64,000 nt of DNA from Variovorax sp. OV329 (GCF_900114785.1 NZ_FOUG01000022.1:1-64000), one strand, 5' to 3'. Positions 24,975-34,484 are shown, counted from the first letter of the stretch. The notes: generated from the sequence alone by a model not told the origin. Made by a program: numbers and translations.

Positions 24975-25928
24975 ATGGCTGCTGTCTACGACTCCACCCT
25001 GCCCTATCCGCGCGACCTGGTCGGCTACGGGCGCAATCCGCCGCATGCGCAGTGGCCGGGCCAGGCCCGCATCGCCGTGCAGTTCGTGCTGAACTACGAG
25101 GAAGGCGGCGAGAACGCCACGCTGCACGGCGACGCCGGCTCTGAGCAGTTTCTCTCGGAAATGTTCAACCCCGCGAGCTTTCCCGATCGCCACATCAGCA
25201 TGGAAGGCATCTACGAATACGGCTCACGCGCCGGCGTGTGGCGCATCCTGCGCGAGTTCGAGAAGCGTGGCCTGCCGCTGACCGTGTTCGGCGTGGGCAT
25301 GGCGCTGGAGCGCTACCCCGATCTGGCCGTCGCCTTCAAGGAAGCGGGCCACGAGATCGCCTGCCACGGCCACCGCTGGATCCACTACCAGAACCTGGAC
25401 GAAGCCACCGAGCGCGAGCACATGCGCCTGGGCATGGAAGCCATCGAAAAGCTCACCGGCGAGCGCGCCGTGGGCTGGTACACCGGCCGCGACAGCCCGC
25501 GCACCCGACGCCTGGTGGCCGACTACGGCGGCTTCGAATACGACAGCGACTACTACGGCGACGACCTGCCCTTCTGGATGAAGGTGCAGAAGAGCGACGG
25601 CGAGGTGGTGCCGCAGCTCATCGTGCCCTACACGCTGGACTGCAACGACATGCGCTTCGCGCTGCCGCAGGGCTACTCGCATGCCGATCCATTCTTCCAG
25701 TACATGAAGGACAGCTTCGACGCCCTCTACGCGGAGGGCGACGAGGCGCCCAAGATGATGTCCATCGGCATGCACTGCCGCCTGCTGGGCCGCCCCGGCC
25801 GCATCACCGCACTGCAGCGCTTCCTCGACCACATCGCCCAGCATGACCGCGTGTGGGTATGCCGCCGCGTCGACATCGCCCGGCACTGGAAGAAGACGCA
25901 CCCCTTCAACAACACCCAGGGAGCATGA
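24975..25928 (+). CDS. puuE: Allantoinase PuuE, polysaccharide-deacetylase fold
   Basis: 317 residues, usual length. The N-terminal signature YPRDLVGYGRNPPHAQWPGQ and IAVQFVLNYEEGGENATLHGD are typical of PuuE. Further marks are EIACHGHRWIHYQ (metal His pair) and GWYTGRDSPRTRRLV. It hydrolyses allantoin to allantoate and is unrelated to the amidohydrolase-type AllB. Its stop overlaps or lies two bases from the start of the OHCU decarboxylase/amidohydrolase fusion, so both are made from one transcript. Confidence 0.95.
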   Translation: MAAVYDSTLPYPRDLVGYGRNPPHAQWPGQARIAVQFVLNYEEGGENATLHGDAGSEQFLSEMFNPASFPDRHISMEGIYEYGSRAGVWRILREFEKRGLPLTVFGVGMALERYPDLAVAFKEAGHEIACHGHRWIHYQNLDEATEREHMRLGMEAIEKLTGERAVGWYTGRDSPRTRRLVADYGGFEYDSDYYGDDLPFWMKVQKSDGEVVPQLIVPYTLDCNDMRFALPQGYSHADPFFQYMKDSFDALYAEGDEAPKMMSIGMHCRLLGRPGRITALQRFLDHIAQHDRVWVCRRVDIARHWKKTHPFNNTQGA

Positions 25929-25930
25929 AC

Positions 25931-27706
25931 ATGGCATTGACCGTCGAACAACTGAACACCGCCACGCCCGACGACGCGGCCAACCTCCTGGAAGGCGTCT
26001 ACGAGCATTCGCCGTGGATCGGCCGGCGCGCGATGGCCTCGCGGCCCTTCCGCTCGCTCGCGCATCTGAAGGAGGTGCTGGCGCACGTGGTGTCCACCGC
26101 CTCCGAGGCGGAGCAGCTGGGCCTCATCAAGGCCCACCCGGAGCTGGCCGGCAAGGCCATGGTGAGCAAGACCCTCACCGCCGAGAGCACCAACGAGCAG
26201 GGCAAGGCCGGCCTGACGGACTGCACGCCCGAAGAGTTCGACAAGATCCAGAAGCTCAATGCCGAGTACAACGCCAAGTTCGGCTTTCCCTTCATCCTGG
26301 CGGTGCGCGGCCCGCGCGGCACGGGCTTGAGCAAGCGCGAGATCATCGAGACCTTCGAGCGCCGGGCCTTCAACCATCCCAGCTTCGAGCGTGGCGAGGC
26401 GCTGCGCAACATCCACCGCATTGCCGAGATCCGGCTGAACGACAAGTTCGGCGTGGAGCCTTTGCTGGGCAACGACGTGTGGGACTGGCAGGAGCAGCTC
26501 GCGCAGCACACCGACCCGGGCTACGCCGAGAAGAATCAGCTCACCGTCACCTACCTCACGGACGCGCACCGCGCCTGCGCCGCGCAGATCGCCGGCTGGA
26601 TGCGCGAGGTCGGCTTCGACAGCGTGAAGATCGACGCCGTGGGCAATGTGGTGGGCCGCTACGAAGGCGCGACGCCCGACGCCAAGACGCTGCTCACCGG
26701 CAGCCACTACGACACGGTGCGCAACGGCGGCAAGTACGACGGCCGCCTGGGCATCTTCGTGCCCATGGCCTGCGTGCGCGAACTGAAGAAGCAGGGCCGC
26801 CGCCTGCCCTTCGCCTTCGAGGTGGTGGGCTTCGCCGAAGAGGAAGGCCAGCGCTACAAGGCCACCTTCCTCGGCTCGGGCGCGCTCATCGGCCACTTCG
26901 ACACGAAATGGCTGGACCAGAAGGACGCCGACGGCATCAGCATGCGCGAGGCCATGCAGCACGCGGGCCTGAAGACCGAGGACATCGCCGGCATCCAGCG
27001 CGACCCGGCCAAGTACCTGGGCTTCGTCGAGGTGCACATCGAGCAGGGCCCGGTGCTCAACGAGCTGGACGTGCCGCTGGGCATCGTCACCTCCATCAAC
27101 GGCGGCGTGCGCTTCGTCGGCGAGGTGATCGGCATGGCCAGCCACGCCGGTACCACGCCCATGGACCGCCGCCGCGACGCCGCCTGCGCCATTGCCGAGC
27201 TGATCCTGTTTGCCGAGAAGCGTGCGGCGAAGGACGGCGACTCGGTCGCCACCGTAGGCATGCTGGAAGTGCCCAACGGCTCCATCAACGTGGTGCCGGG
27301 CCGCTGCAGGTTCAGCCTGGACATGCGCGCGCCCACCGACCCGCAGCGCGACGCCATGGTCAAGGACGTGCTGGCCGAGCTGGCCGCCATCTGCGAGCGC
27401 CGCGAAGTCCGCTACACGCTGGAGGAATCCATGCGCGCCGCCGCCGCGCCCAGCGCACCGGCCTGGCAGCAGCGCTGGGAGAAGGCTGTCGACTCGCTGG
27501 GCGTTCAGCTCTTCCGCATGCCCAGCGGCGCCGGCCACGACGCCATGAAGCTGCACGAGGTGATGCCGCAGGCCATGCTTTTCGTGCGCGGCATCAATTC
27601 CGGCATCAGCCACAACCCGCTCGAATCGAGCACCAACGACGACATGCAGCTGGCCGTGGAAGCCATGCAGAAGCTGCTGGACAATCTCGCACTGGAACAG
27701 GACTGA
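25931..27706 (+). CDS. Fused OHCU decarboxylase and allantoate amidohydrolase
   Basis: 591 residues. ATG 25931 has AGGGAG at a good distance; an ATG at 25925 overlaps the puuE stop and is the alternative. Residues 1-165 are a UraD domain (GVYEHSPWIGRRA, LGLIKAHPELAGK, ESTNEQGKAGL, FPFILAVRG). Residues about 180-590 are an M20 amidohydrolase with the dinuclear metal set visible: LTGSHYDTV, GGKYDGRLG, FAEEEGQR, VEVHIEQGP and GINSGISHNP. It would make S-allantoin from OHCU and later open allantoate. The two reactions bracket the PuuE step, so fusion may keep flux balanced (inference). No frameshift joins the halves; the fusion is continuous. Confidence 0.93.
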   Translation: MALTVEQLNTATPDDAANLLEGVYEHSPWIGRRAMASRPFRSLAHLKEVLAHVVSTASEAEQLGLIKAHPELAGKAMVSKTLTAESTNEQGKAGLTDCTPEEFDKIQKLNAEYNAKFGFPFILAVRGPRGTGLSKREIIETFERRAFNHPSFERGEALRNIHRIAEIRLNDKFGVEPLLGNDVWDWQEQLAQHTDPGYAEKNQLTVTYLTDAHRACAAQIAGWMREVGFDSVKIDAVGNVVGRYEGATPDAKTLLTGSHYDTVRNGGKYDGRLGIFVPMACVRELKKQGRRLPFAFEVVGFAEEEGQRYKATFLGSGALIGHFDTKWLDQKDADGISMREAMQHAGLKTEDIAGIQRDPAKYLGFVEVHIEQGPVLNELDVPLGIVTSINGGVRFVGEVIGMASHAGTTPMDRRRDAACAIAELILFAEKRAAKDGDSVATVGMLEVPNGSINVVPGRCRFSLDMRAPTDPQRDAMVKDVLAELAAICERREVRYTLEESMRAAAAPSAPAWQQRWEKAVDSLGVQLFRMPSGAGHDAMKLHEVMPQAMLFVRGINSGISHNPLESSTNDDMQLAVEAMQKLLDNLALEQD

Positions 27707-27709
27707 CCC

Positions 27710-28936
27710 ATGACCGACTACACCAAGCTCGACGCCTGGATCGACGCCCACTTCGACGAGGAAGTGAAGTTCCTGCAGGAACTGGTGCGCGTTCCCACCG
27801 ACACCCCGCCCGGCAACAACGCGCCGCATGCCGAGCGCACGGCCGAGCTGCTGGAAGGCTTCGGCCTCGCGGCCGAGAAGCACCCGGTGCCCGCGCAGGA
27901 AGTGAAGGACTACGGCATGGAGTCCATCACCAACCTGATCGTTCGCCGCCAATACGGTGAGGGCGGCCTGAAAGTGGCCCTGAACGCGCACGGCGACGTG
28001 GTGCCGCCCGGCGAAGGCTGGGCGCACGACCCCTACGGCGCGCAGATCGAGGACGGCCAGCTCTTCGGCCGCGCCGCCGCGGTGAGCAAGAGCGACTTCG
28101 CCACCTTCACCTTCGCGCTGCGCGCCCTGGAGGCCGTGGCCAAGCCCGCAAAGGGCGGCATCGAGCTGCACTTCACCTACGACGAGGAATTCGGCGGCAT
28201 CCTGGGCCCGGGCTGGCTGCTGAAGAACAAGCTGACCAAGCCCGACCTGATGATCGCGGCCGGCTTCAGCTACGAGGTGGTCACGGCCCACAACGGCTGC
28301 CTGCAGATGGAAGTGACGGTGCACGGCAAGATGGCCCACGCGGCCGTGCCCGACACCGGCATCGACGCGCTGCAGGGCGCGGTCCACATCCTCAACGCGC
28401 TGTATGCGCAGAACGCCGAGTACAAGAAGGTCACGTCCAAGGTCGAGGGCATCACCCACCCCTACCTGAACGTGGGCCGCATCGAGGGCGGCACCAACAC
28501 CAACGTGATCCCCGGCAAGGTGATGTTCAAGCTGGACCGCCGCATGATCCCCGAGGAGAACCCGGCCGAGGTGGAAGCCACCATCCGCCGCGTGATCGCC
28601 GAAGCGGCGGCCCAGAAGCCCGGCATCACGGTGGAGATCAAGCGCATGCTGCTGGCCAACTCGATGAAGCCGCTGGCGGGCAACAAGCCGCTGGTGGACG
28701 CCATCCAGAAGCACGGCGAGACGGTCTTCGGCGAGCCCATCAAGGCCATGGGCACGCCGCTGTACACGGACGTGCGCCTGTACGGAGAAAACGGGATTCC
28801 GGGCGTGATCTACGGCGCCGGCCCGCGCACCGTGCTGGAGTCGCACGCCAAGCGCAACGACGAGCGCGTGGCACTGGAAGACCTGCGCCGCGCGACCAAG
28901 GTGGTGGCCCGGACGCTGGCCGACCTGCTGGCCTGA
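27710..28936 (+). CDS. M20-family metal-dependent amidohydrolase (ArgE/DapE-like)
   Basis: 408 residues, three bases after the upstream stop. Metal-site motifs are ALNAHGDVVPPGEGW, GRAAAVSKSDF, LHFTYDEEFGG and VLESHAKRND. A dimerisation domain lies at about residues 185-300 (VTAHNGCLQMEVTVHGKMAH, GRIEGGTNTNVIPGKV). The position at the end of the allantoin operon suggests a ureido or carbamoyl substrate such as ureidoglycine or ureidoglycolate, but the sequence alone only supports the ArgE/DapE/acetylornithine group. It is followed by a strong terminator, so it is the last gene. Confidence 0.85.
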   Translation: MTDYTKLDAWIDAHFDEEVKFLQELVRVPTDTPPGNNAPHAERTAELLEGFGLAAEKHPVPAQEVKDYGMESITNLIVRRQYGEGGLKVALNAHGDVVPPGEGWAHDPYGAQIEDGQLFGRAAAVSKSDFATFTFALRALEAVAKPAKGGIELHFTYDEEFGGILGPGWLLKNKLTKPDLMIAAGFSYEVVTAHNGCLQMEVTVHGKMAHAAVPDTGIDALQGAVHILNALYAQNAEYKKVTSKVEGITHPYLNVGRIEGGTNTNVIPGKVMFKLDRRMIPEENPAEVEATIRRVIAEAAAQKPGITVEIKRMLLANSMKPLAGNKPLVDAIQKHGETVFGEPIKAMGTPLYTDVRLYGENGIPGVIYGAGPRTVLESHAKRNDERVALEDLRRATKVVARTLADLLA

Positions 28937-28955
28937 GGGCCTCGCCGGCTACACC

Positions 28956-28992
28956 AAAACCGACCCGGTGGCCCGCCACCCGGTCGGTTTTT
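28956..28992 (+). terminator. Rho-independent terminator of the puuE operon
   Basis: AACCGACCCGGTGG (28958-28971) pairs with CCACCCGGTCGGTT (28976-28989), fourteen perfect pairs around the loop CCCG, and the right arm runs into five T residues. It lies 20 bases after the M20 stop. Confidence 0.9.
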
Positions 28993-29001
28993 CCGGGATT
29001 T

Positions 29002-29026
29002 CTTGTCCCCTCAAAACGGGGACAAG
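29002..29026. repeat. Perfect nine-base inverted repeat
   Basis: CTTGTCCCC (29002-29010) and GGGGACAAG (29018-29026) are separated by TCAAAAC. It follows the terminator and precedes the convergent aldo/keto reductase gene end (29138). There is no T-tract; it could be a minus-strand processing or termination hairpin. The rest of 29027-29137 shows nothing. Confidence 0.4.
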
Positions 29027-29137
29027 CCTGTGGAAAACTCGCCTCGATTCCCGGCGGGGCCTTGCCCTACAAGGCTTTGCGCCAGACTGCCTGTGCAAAC
29101 AGCAGTGGGAAAGTCGCTGTGGCCTGCACGCCGCATG

Positions 29138-30139
29138 TCAACGCGGCGCGTCTCCTTTTCTGTATTCGTGCGTGACTTCGTCCAGTTGCTGTTTCAGCGC
29201 TGGGTCGATCACGTAGCTGGCGCCGGCGATGGTTGCGTCCAGTTGCTCCGGCTTGCTTGCGCCCAGCAGCGGCGCCGTGATGCGCGGGTTGGCCATCACC
29301 CAGGCGACCGACAGCGTGGCCAGCGGCACGCCGGCTTCGTCGGCCAGCTTCTGCAGCTTCGCCACGGTGTTGAAGCTGCGATCGTTCCAGTAGCGGTCCT
29401 GATACATGCCGCCGGCCGTGCCCAGGGTGAAGCGCGTGTTCTGCTCGGGCTTCATCTCGGCCTTGTACTTGCCGCTGAGCAGGCCGCCGGCCAGCGGGTT
29501 GTAGGGAATCACGCCCAGGCCTTCTTCCTCGCACAGCGGCAGCAGCTCTCGCTCGATCTCGCGGAACAGCAGGCTGTAGCGCGGCTGCACGCAGACGTAG
29601 CGCGACAGGCCTTTCAGGTCGGCCCGGCCCAGCGCCCGTGCCAGCCGGTACGCCAGGAAATTGGAGACGCCGATGTAGCGCGCGCGGCCGGACTTCACGA
29701 TCACGTCCAGCGCCTCCAGGCTTTCGTCCAGCGGGGTGTCGCGGTCGTCGCTGTGCAGCTGGTAGAGGTCGACGTAGTCGGTCTGCAGGCGCTTGAGCGA
29801 GGCGTCGATGGCGTCCAGCAGGTGCTTGCGCGAGGCGCCCTGGTCCCAGGGGTGCGGGCCCATCTTGCCCACCGCCTTGGTCGCCAGCACGTAGTCGCCG
29901 CGCTGCTTGTTCTTCAGCCAGCGGCCGATGATCTCCTCGGTGCGGCCGGCAGTCTCCAGCGTGCCGCCCAGCGGATAGACGTCCGCGGTGTCCAGGAAGT
30001 TGATGCCGGCGCCGGTGGCCTTGTCCAGGATCTGCTGCGACACGGCCTCGTCGGTCTGCAGGCCGAAGGTCATGGTGCCGAGCGCCAGGCGCGACACGGT
30101 GAGGCCGGTGCGGCCGAGGCGGGTGCTGGGGATGCTCAT
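29138..30139 (-). CDS. Aldo/keto reductase
   Basis: 333 residues. The catalytic tetrad is in place: Asp in NFLDTADVY with Tyr four residues on, Lys in VLATKAVG and His in DLYQLHSDD. NADP-binding marks include GVIPYNPLAGGLLSGKYK and the C-terminal PLLGASKPEQLD. The closest general type is the YhdN/YajO/L-glyceraldehyde-3-phosphate reductase group of the AKR superfamily. It is monocistronic, convergent with the puuE operon. Physiological substrate unknown; a link to purine breakdown is not supported. Confidence 0.9.
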   Translation of the reverse strand: MSIPSTRLGRTGLTVSRLALGTMTFGLQTDEAVSQQILDKATGAGINFLDTADVYPLGGTLETAGRTEEIIGRWLKNKQRGDYVLATKAVGKMGPHPWDQGASRKHLLDAIDASLKRLQTDYVDLYQLHSDDRDTPLDESLEALDVIVKSGRARYIGVSNFLAYRLARALGRADLKGLSRYVCVQPRYSLLFREIERELLPLCEEEGLGVIPYNPLAGGLLSGKYKAEMKPEQNTRFTLGTAGGMYQDRYWNDRSFNTVAKLQKLADEAGVPLATLSVAWVMANPRITAPLLGASKPEQLDATIAGASYVIDPALKQQLDEVTHEYRKGDAPR

Positions 30140-30208
30140 GGGATCGTCGCTCCTCGGGAAAGGGAGCGGGGATCATAGGAAGCTTTGCCCGCGTCTGCAG
30201 GCGACGGG

Positions 30209-30520
30209 TCAGACGCTGGGCCGGCGCTCGAAGCTGTCCAGCTTGCTGCAGGGTCGCGGCAGGACCTGCACATCCAGCGAATCGACCCTCGCGCCAGGCA
30301 CATGGTGGCGCAGCCAGTCGCACATCGCATCCAGCACCGCGGGCCGGCCTTGCAGCACCGCCTCCACCGTGCCGTCGGCGCGATTTCGCACCCAGCCGGC
30401 TACGCCCTGAGATCGGGCGTGGCGCACGCAGCTTTCCCTGAAGCCCACGCCTTGCACGCGGCCATGGGCCAGGACGCGGCGGCACTCGGTGTCGGGCTTG
30501 TCTTCGGTGGGAGAGTCCAT
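30209..30520 (-). CDS. acyP: Acylphosphatase
   Basis: 103 residues from ATG 30520. The catalytic motif GRVQGVGFRESCVRHA holds the phosphate-loop Arg, and WVRNRADGTVEAV holds the catalytic Asn. Acylphosphatases hydrolyse acyl phosphates in the cytoplasm. The N-terminus has about 12 extra residues and the C-terminus is slightly diverged (SKLDSFERRPS, where the family often has F.IR). It lies between two unrelated genes and seems to be a single-gene unit. Confidence 0.92.
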   Translation of the reverse strand: MDSPTEDKPDTECRRVLAHGRVQGVGFRESCVRHARSQGVAGWVRNRADGTVEAVLQGRPAVLDAMCDWLRHHVPGARVDSLDVQVLPRPCSKLDSFERRPSV

Positions 30521-30601
30521 GGCGCCATTCTGCGGCTCGTCCGGGTCAGCGCGTGTCGGCGACTTGCTCCCGGCAAACCGGACCACAAGGGGCGGTGCAG
30601 C

Positions 30602-32023
30602 TCATGCGGCCGGCACTGCGCCGTGCACGAGCCGGCCCTTGTGAAAAACGGCATTGCGCGCCGGCAGCCGCGCAACCGCTTCGGCCGAGCAACTTGCCGG
30701 CAGTAGATTGAAGCTCGCCTCGTCCCCGGCCTTGGGCCACACCTGCTGTCCCTTGTCGTCCAGCGGTGTGACGAAGCCGGTCGCATAGCCCAGCGCGCGG
30801 CTGATCTCGTACTCGGTGCTGGCGTACTGCAGCCGGGCAATCTCCTGCGCTTTCTGCAGGATGTCGCAGTTGCCGAACGAGTTCCACCAGTCCATGACGC
30901 TGTCCGTGCCGCAGATCACGTTGACGCCCGCCTCGTGCACCTCGCGCAGCGGCATGGCGCCCTTGCCCAGCGGGACCCCGCTGGCCAGGGTGATGCCCAG
31001 CGCCTTCATGCGGGCCACGATGTCCTTCAGTTCTTCCTTGGAGAGTTCGGCAAGGGCATAGGCATGGCTGAAGGTCACCTTGCCTTGCAGCTGCTTGTTC
31101 TTCTCCACGTGGTCCATGAAGCGGTTGAATGCGGGAATGGCAGTGGCCCGCGGCTCATGGATGTGGATGTCGATGCCGACGTTGAAATCGGTCGCGAGCT
31201 GAACCGTGGTGTCGACCGACTTCTCCATGTCGCGGTCGAAGGAGGTGGGATCGACCCCGCCCACATAGCCGACACCGCCCGACTTCAAGGCCTCGCGCAT
31301 CAGCCCCACGCTGTCGGAGGCCAGGAGGCCGTGCTGCGGAAAGATGATGATCGCCGACTCGAGCGTGCCCTTGGATCGCTCCAGCGAGGTCTTGAGATGC
31401 TCGAGATTGCCCAGCTTGCTGACCGGGTCGACATTGCAATGGCTTCGGCACACGGTCGTGCCCTGCGAATGCATGAGGCGGATCATCGCGGCCGTTCGCT
31501 CTTCGGCCACCGGGAGCAGCTTGGGCAGCAGCTCCTTCTCCTGGGCGACACGGTCTGCCCTTCCATGCTGCGTGGGAAGGGTCGCTTCCCAGGGGCCGCC
31601 GTAGAAGCTCTTGTCCAGGTGGATGTGCATGTCGCGAAAGGTCGGCAGCATCAACTGGCCTTGTGCGTCGTAGACCGGTGCATCCGAGGAACCCGCCGGT
31701 GCCGCGTCCATGATTTCTGCGACCTTGCCATCGGCGATGCGCAGGGTCTTCAACTCGGTCCGGGTGCGGGTGATGACCGGCCTGTCGAGCCAGGCCCTGC
31801 TTTCCTCGACGAAGCCGGTCTCCAGACGGACCTTGCTCAGGTAGTAGGCGTTCGGCAGGGCCTGCACGCTCGAAACGGGCGTGGTGACCTTGCTCACGTC
31901 GATCACGGACGCAGCGGCGGCCTTTTCACTGTGGCCCACCAGGCTGGCTCCAAGGGCCAGGCCTCCGGCGCCTACGCCGCCCATGAAGCCGCGACGGGAA
32001 ACAACTGACCTTGGATTGCCCAT
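30602..32023 (-). CDS. Tat-exported cytosine-deaminase-like amidohydrolase
   Basis: 473 residues from ATG 32023 (in-frame ATG 32137 would read through the operator). It starts MGNPRSVVSRRGFMGG, a twin-arginine signal, followed by a hydrophobic stretch and AAAAS. The barrel has the metal motif RDMHIHLDKS, a mid-barrel HCNVDP, DIHIHEPRA, FSHAYAL and GTDSVMDWW, as in CodA-type cytosine/isocytosine deaminases. Periplasmic location is unusual for that family. It is divergent from the NCS1 permease with a TGTATACA site between them, so it may process an imported heterocycle before uptake (inference). Confidence 0.85.
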   Translation of the reverse strand: MGNPRSVVSRRGFMGGVGAGGLALGASLVGHSEKAAAASVIDVSKVTTPVSSVQALPNAYYLSKVRLETGFVEESRAWLDRPVITRTRTELKTLRIADGKVAEIMDAAPAGSSDAPVYDAQGQLMLPTFRDMHIHLDKSFYGGPWEATLPTQHGRADRVAQEKELLPKLLPVAEERTAAMIRLMHSQGTTVCRSHCNVDPVSKLGNLEHLKTSLERSKGTLESAIIIFPQHGLLASDSVGLMREALKSGGVGYVGGVDPTSFDRDMEKSVDTTVQLATDFNVGIDIHIHEPRATAIPAFNRFMDHVEKNKQLQGKVTFSHAYALAELSKEELKDIVARMKALGITLASGVPLGKGAMPLREVHEAGVNVICGTDSVMDWWNSFGNCDILQKAQEIARLQYASTEYEISRALGYATGFVTPLDDKGQQVWPKAGDEASFNLLPASCSAEAVARLPARNAVFHKGRLVHGAVPAA

Positions 32024-32103
32024 GTTCGACTCCTGATCGACAAAGGCCCAAGGGTAAACACGGACGCCCGATTGCAGAAACTTCCTTGATTGCACCCGAT
32101 TTT

Positions 32104-32111
32104 TGTATACA
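32104..32111. promoter_or_regulatory. Candidate GntR operator between amidohydrolase and NCS1 permease genes
   Basis: TGTATACA in the context TTTTTGTATACAAATATA, an extended palindrome TTGTATACAA. It is 81 bases before the amidohydrolase start (32023) and 77 bases before the permease start (32188), so it can serve both. It is the third copy of the motif in the island. Confidence 0.6.
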
Positions 32112-32187
32112 AATATAGGGCGCAATCGAAAAGCCAACCTCCGCCTTCCAGGTCACCGACCTGACCAACGCCACAGGAGCCAAAGTC

Positions 32188-33689
32188 ATGAATTCAGCTG
32201 TCACACAAGCCGCCGCGCCACTGCCCGGCACCGGCCTTGCCGCCGATGCCGGGCATGTGGAGCATTCCAATGCCCTTATCAAGCCGGGCTACGACCGGCG
32301 CCTGACCAACGAAGACCTCGCGCCGCTGAAGAAGCAGACCTGGGGCCAATACAACATCTTTGCCTTCTGGATGTCCGACGTGCACAGCGTGGGCGGCTAC
32401 ATCACTGCCGGCAGCCTGTTCTCGCTGGGCCTGTCGAGCTGGCAGGTGCTGGTCTCGCTGCTGGTGGGCATCGTCATCGTGCAGTTCTTCTGCAACCTCG
32501 TGGCCAAGCCCAGCCAGCTGACGGGCACGCCCTACCCGGTGATCTGCCGCGCCTCCTTCGGCGTGCTGGGCGCAAACGTGCCGGCCGTGATCCGCGGCCT
32601 GATCGCCGTGGCCTGGTATGGCATCCAGACCTACCTGGCCTCCAGCGCCTTCATGCTGCTGGCGCTGCACTTCTTTCCCCACCTCGCGCCCTATGCCGAC
32701 GTGAAGCTGCACGGCTTCGTGGGCCTGTCCGCGCTGGGCTGGGTCGCCTTCATGACCATGTGGGTGCTGCAGGCCTTCGTGTTCTGGCACGGCATGGAAG
32801 CCATCCGCCGCTTCATCGACTGGGCCGGCCCCGCGGTGTACGTGGTGATGGCAGCGCTGTGCGGCTGGCTGGTGTGGAAGGCCGGCTGGCAGAACATCGA
32901 CATGAACCTGGGCGGCCTCAAGTTCCAGGGCTGGGAAGCGCTGCCGGTGATGCTGAGTGCCATCGCACTGGTGGTGAGCTACTTCAGCGGCCCGATGCTC
33001 AACTTCGGCGACTTCTCGCGCTACGCCAAGAGCTTCAACGCGGTGAAGAAGGGCAACTTCTGGGGCCTGCCGGTCAACTTCCTATTCTTCTCGCTGCTGT
33101 CGGTGATCACCTCGGCCGCCACGCTGCCGGTGTTCGGCGAACTCATCACCGACCCGGTGCACACCGTTGCCAGGATCGACAGCACCACCGCCGTGGTGCT
33201 GGGCGCCCTCACCTTCATGATCGCCACCATCGGCATCAACATCGTGCCAACTTCGTGTCGCCGGCCTTCGACTTCTCCAACTGCGCGCCCAGCAAGATCA
33301 GCTGGCGCACCGGCGGCATGATCGCCGCGGTGGGCTCGGTCTTCATCACGCCCTGGAACCTCTACAACAACCCCGAGGTCATCCACTACACGCTGGACAT
33401 CCTGGGCTCCTTCATCGGCCCGCTGTTCGGCATCCTGATCGCCGACTTCTACCTGGTGCGCAAGCAGAAGGTGGACGTGGATGCGCTCTACACCATGAGC
33501 CCCAAGGGCGCCTACTGGTACACCAACGGCATCAACCGCAAGGCGGTGGGTGCGCTGATCCCCTCGGCGCTGATCCCCACGCTGTGCGTGCTGATCCCGG
33601 CCCTGCACGGCGCAGCCAACTACGCCTGGTTCATCGGCATGGGCCTGGGCTTCGTGAGCTACCTGATGCTCTCGCGCCGCGCATCCTGA
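32188..33689 (+). pseudogene. NCS1-family nucleobase/allantoin permease with a single-base frameshift
   Basis: The gene begins at ATG 32188 and reads 353 residues of a typical 12-helix NCS1 symporter (WGQYNIFAFWMSDVHSVGGY, TPYPVICRASFGVLGA, VVSYFSGPMLNFGDFSRYAK). At 33246 the frame is lost in CATCGTGCCAAC. One added G (GTGGCCAAC) restores ...INIVANFVSPAFDFSNCAPS, the conserved NCS1 helix, and the rest runs on to the stop at 33689 (ADFYLVRKQKVDVDALY). The predicted substrate is allantoin, hydantoin or a pyrimidine/purine base. The racemase follows after 27 bases. As given the product would be truncated at 33321. Confidence 0.9.
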
Positions 33690-33716
33690 TTTCCTGCCTC
33701 CTCTTCCACCACTGCC

Positions 33717-34484
33717 ATGCGAATCAAAGTCATCAACCCCAACACCACGCGCAGCATGACCGACACGATCGGCGAGTGCGCGCGGGCGGCGGCCCGGCCG
33801 GGCACCCAGATCGTGGCGGTCAGCCCCGCGATGGGGCCGGCCTCCATCGAGAGCCACTACGACGAGGCGCTGGCAGTGCCGGGCCTCCTGCAGGAAGTGG
33901 CCACCGGCGAGCTGGAAGGCATCGACGGCTACGTCATCGCCTGCTTCGGCGATCCGGGCCTGCAGGCGGCGCGCGAGCTGGCGCGCGGGCCGGTCATCGG
34001 CATCGCGCAGGCGGCCATGCACCTGGCCAGCCTGGTGGGCAGCCGCTTCAGCGTGGTCACCACGCTGGCCCGCACCACGGGGCAGGCCTGGCACCTGGCC
34101 GAGATGTACGGCATGAAGCGCTTCTGCGCCAACGTGCGGGCCTGCGAGATCGCGGTGCTGGACCTGGAGAAGCCCGGCTCCAACGCCCGCGAGCGCATCG
34201 TCGAGGAATGCCGGCGAGCCCTCGCCGAGGACGGCAGCGACACCATCGTGCTGGGCTGCGCCGGCATGGCCGACCTGTGCGAGCACATCAGCCAGCAGCT
34301 GGGCGTGCCGGTGATCGACGGCGTGGCCGCCGCCACGCAGCTGGTCGAGTCGCTGGTGAACCTGCGCCTTCGCACCAGCAAGCACGGCGAGCTGGCGCAT
34401 CCGCTGCCCAAGCCCATGAGCGGGCTGCTGGCGGACTTCGCCCTGCCCGCGCGCGGCAAGCCGGTGCTGCAGCGCGCCGCGTGA
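33717..34484 (+). CDS. Allantoin/hydantoin racemase (Asp/Glu racemase superfamily)
   Basis: 255 residues. The N-terminal IKVINPNTTRSMTDTI is the hydantoin-racemase signature. The two catalytic cysteines are seen in VIACFGDPGL (about residue 79) and VLGCAGMADL (about residue 181). In purine clusters this protein (HpxA type) interconverts R- and S-allantoin. In hydantoin clusters it racemises substituted hydantoins. The surrounding allantoin genes favour the first role. It shares an operon with the NCS1 permease and is followed by the second GntR gene. Confidence 0.9.
   Translation: MRIKVINPNTTRSMTDTIGECARAAARPGTQIVAVSPAMGPASIESHYDEALAVPGLLQEVATGELEGIDGYVIACFGDPGLQAARELARGPVIGIAQAAMHLASLVGSRFSVVTTLARTTGQAWHLAEMYGMKRFCANVRACEIAVLDLEKPGSNARERIVEECRRALAEDGSDTIVLGCAGMADLCEHISQQLGVPVIDGVAAATQLVESLVNLRLRTSKHGELAHPLPKPMSGLLADFALPARGKPVLQRAA

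Noticed and set aside
25727..28846. Minus-strand open frame of 1039 codons opposite the puuE operon
   Set aside because: Shadow of three well-supported plus-strand genes. It is rich in His, Val and Gly with no domain.
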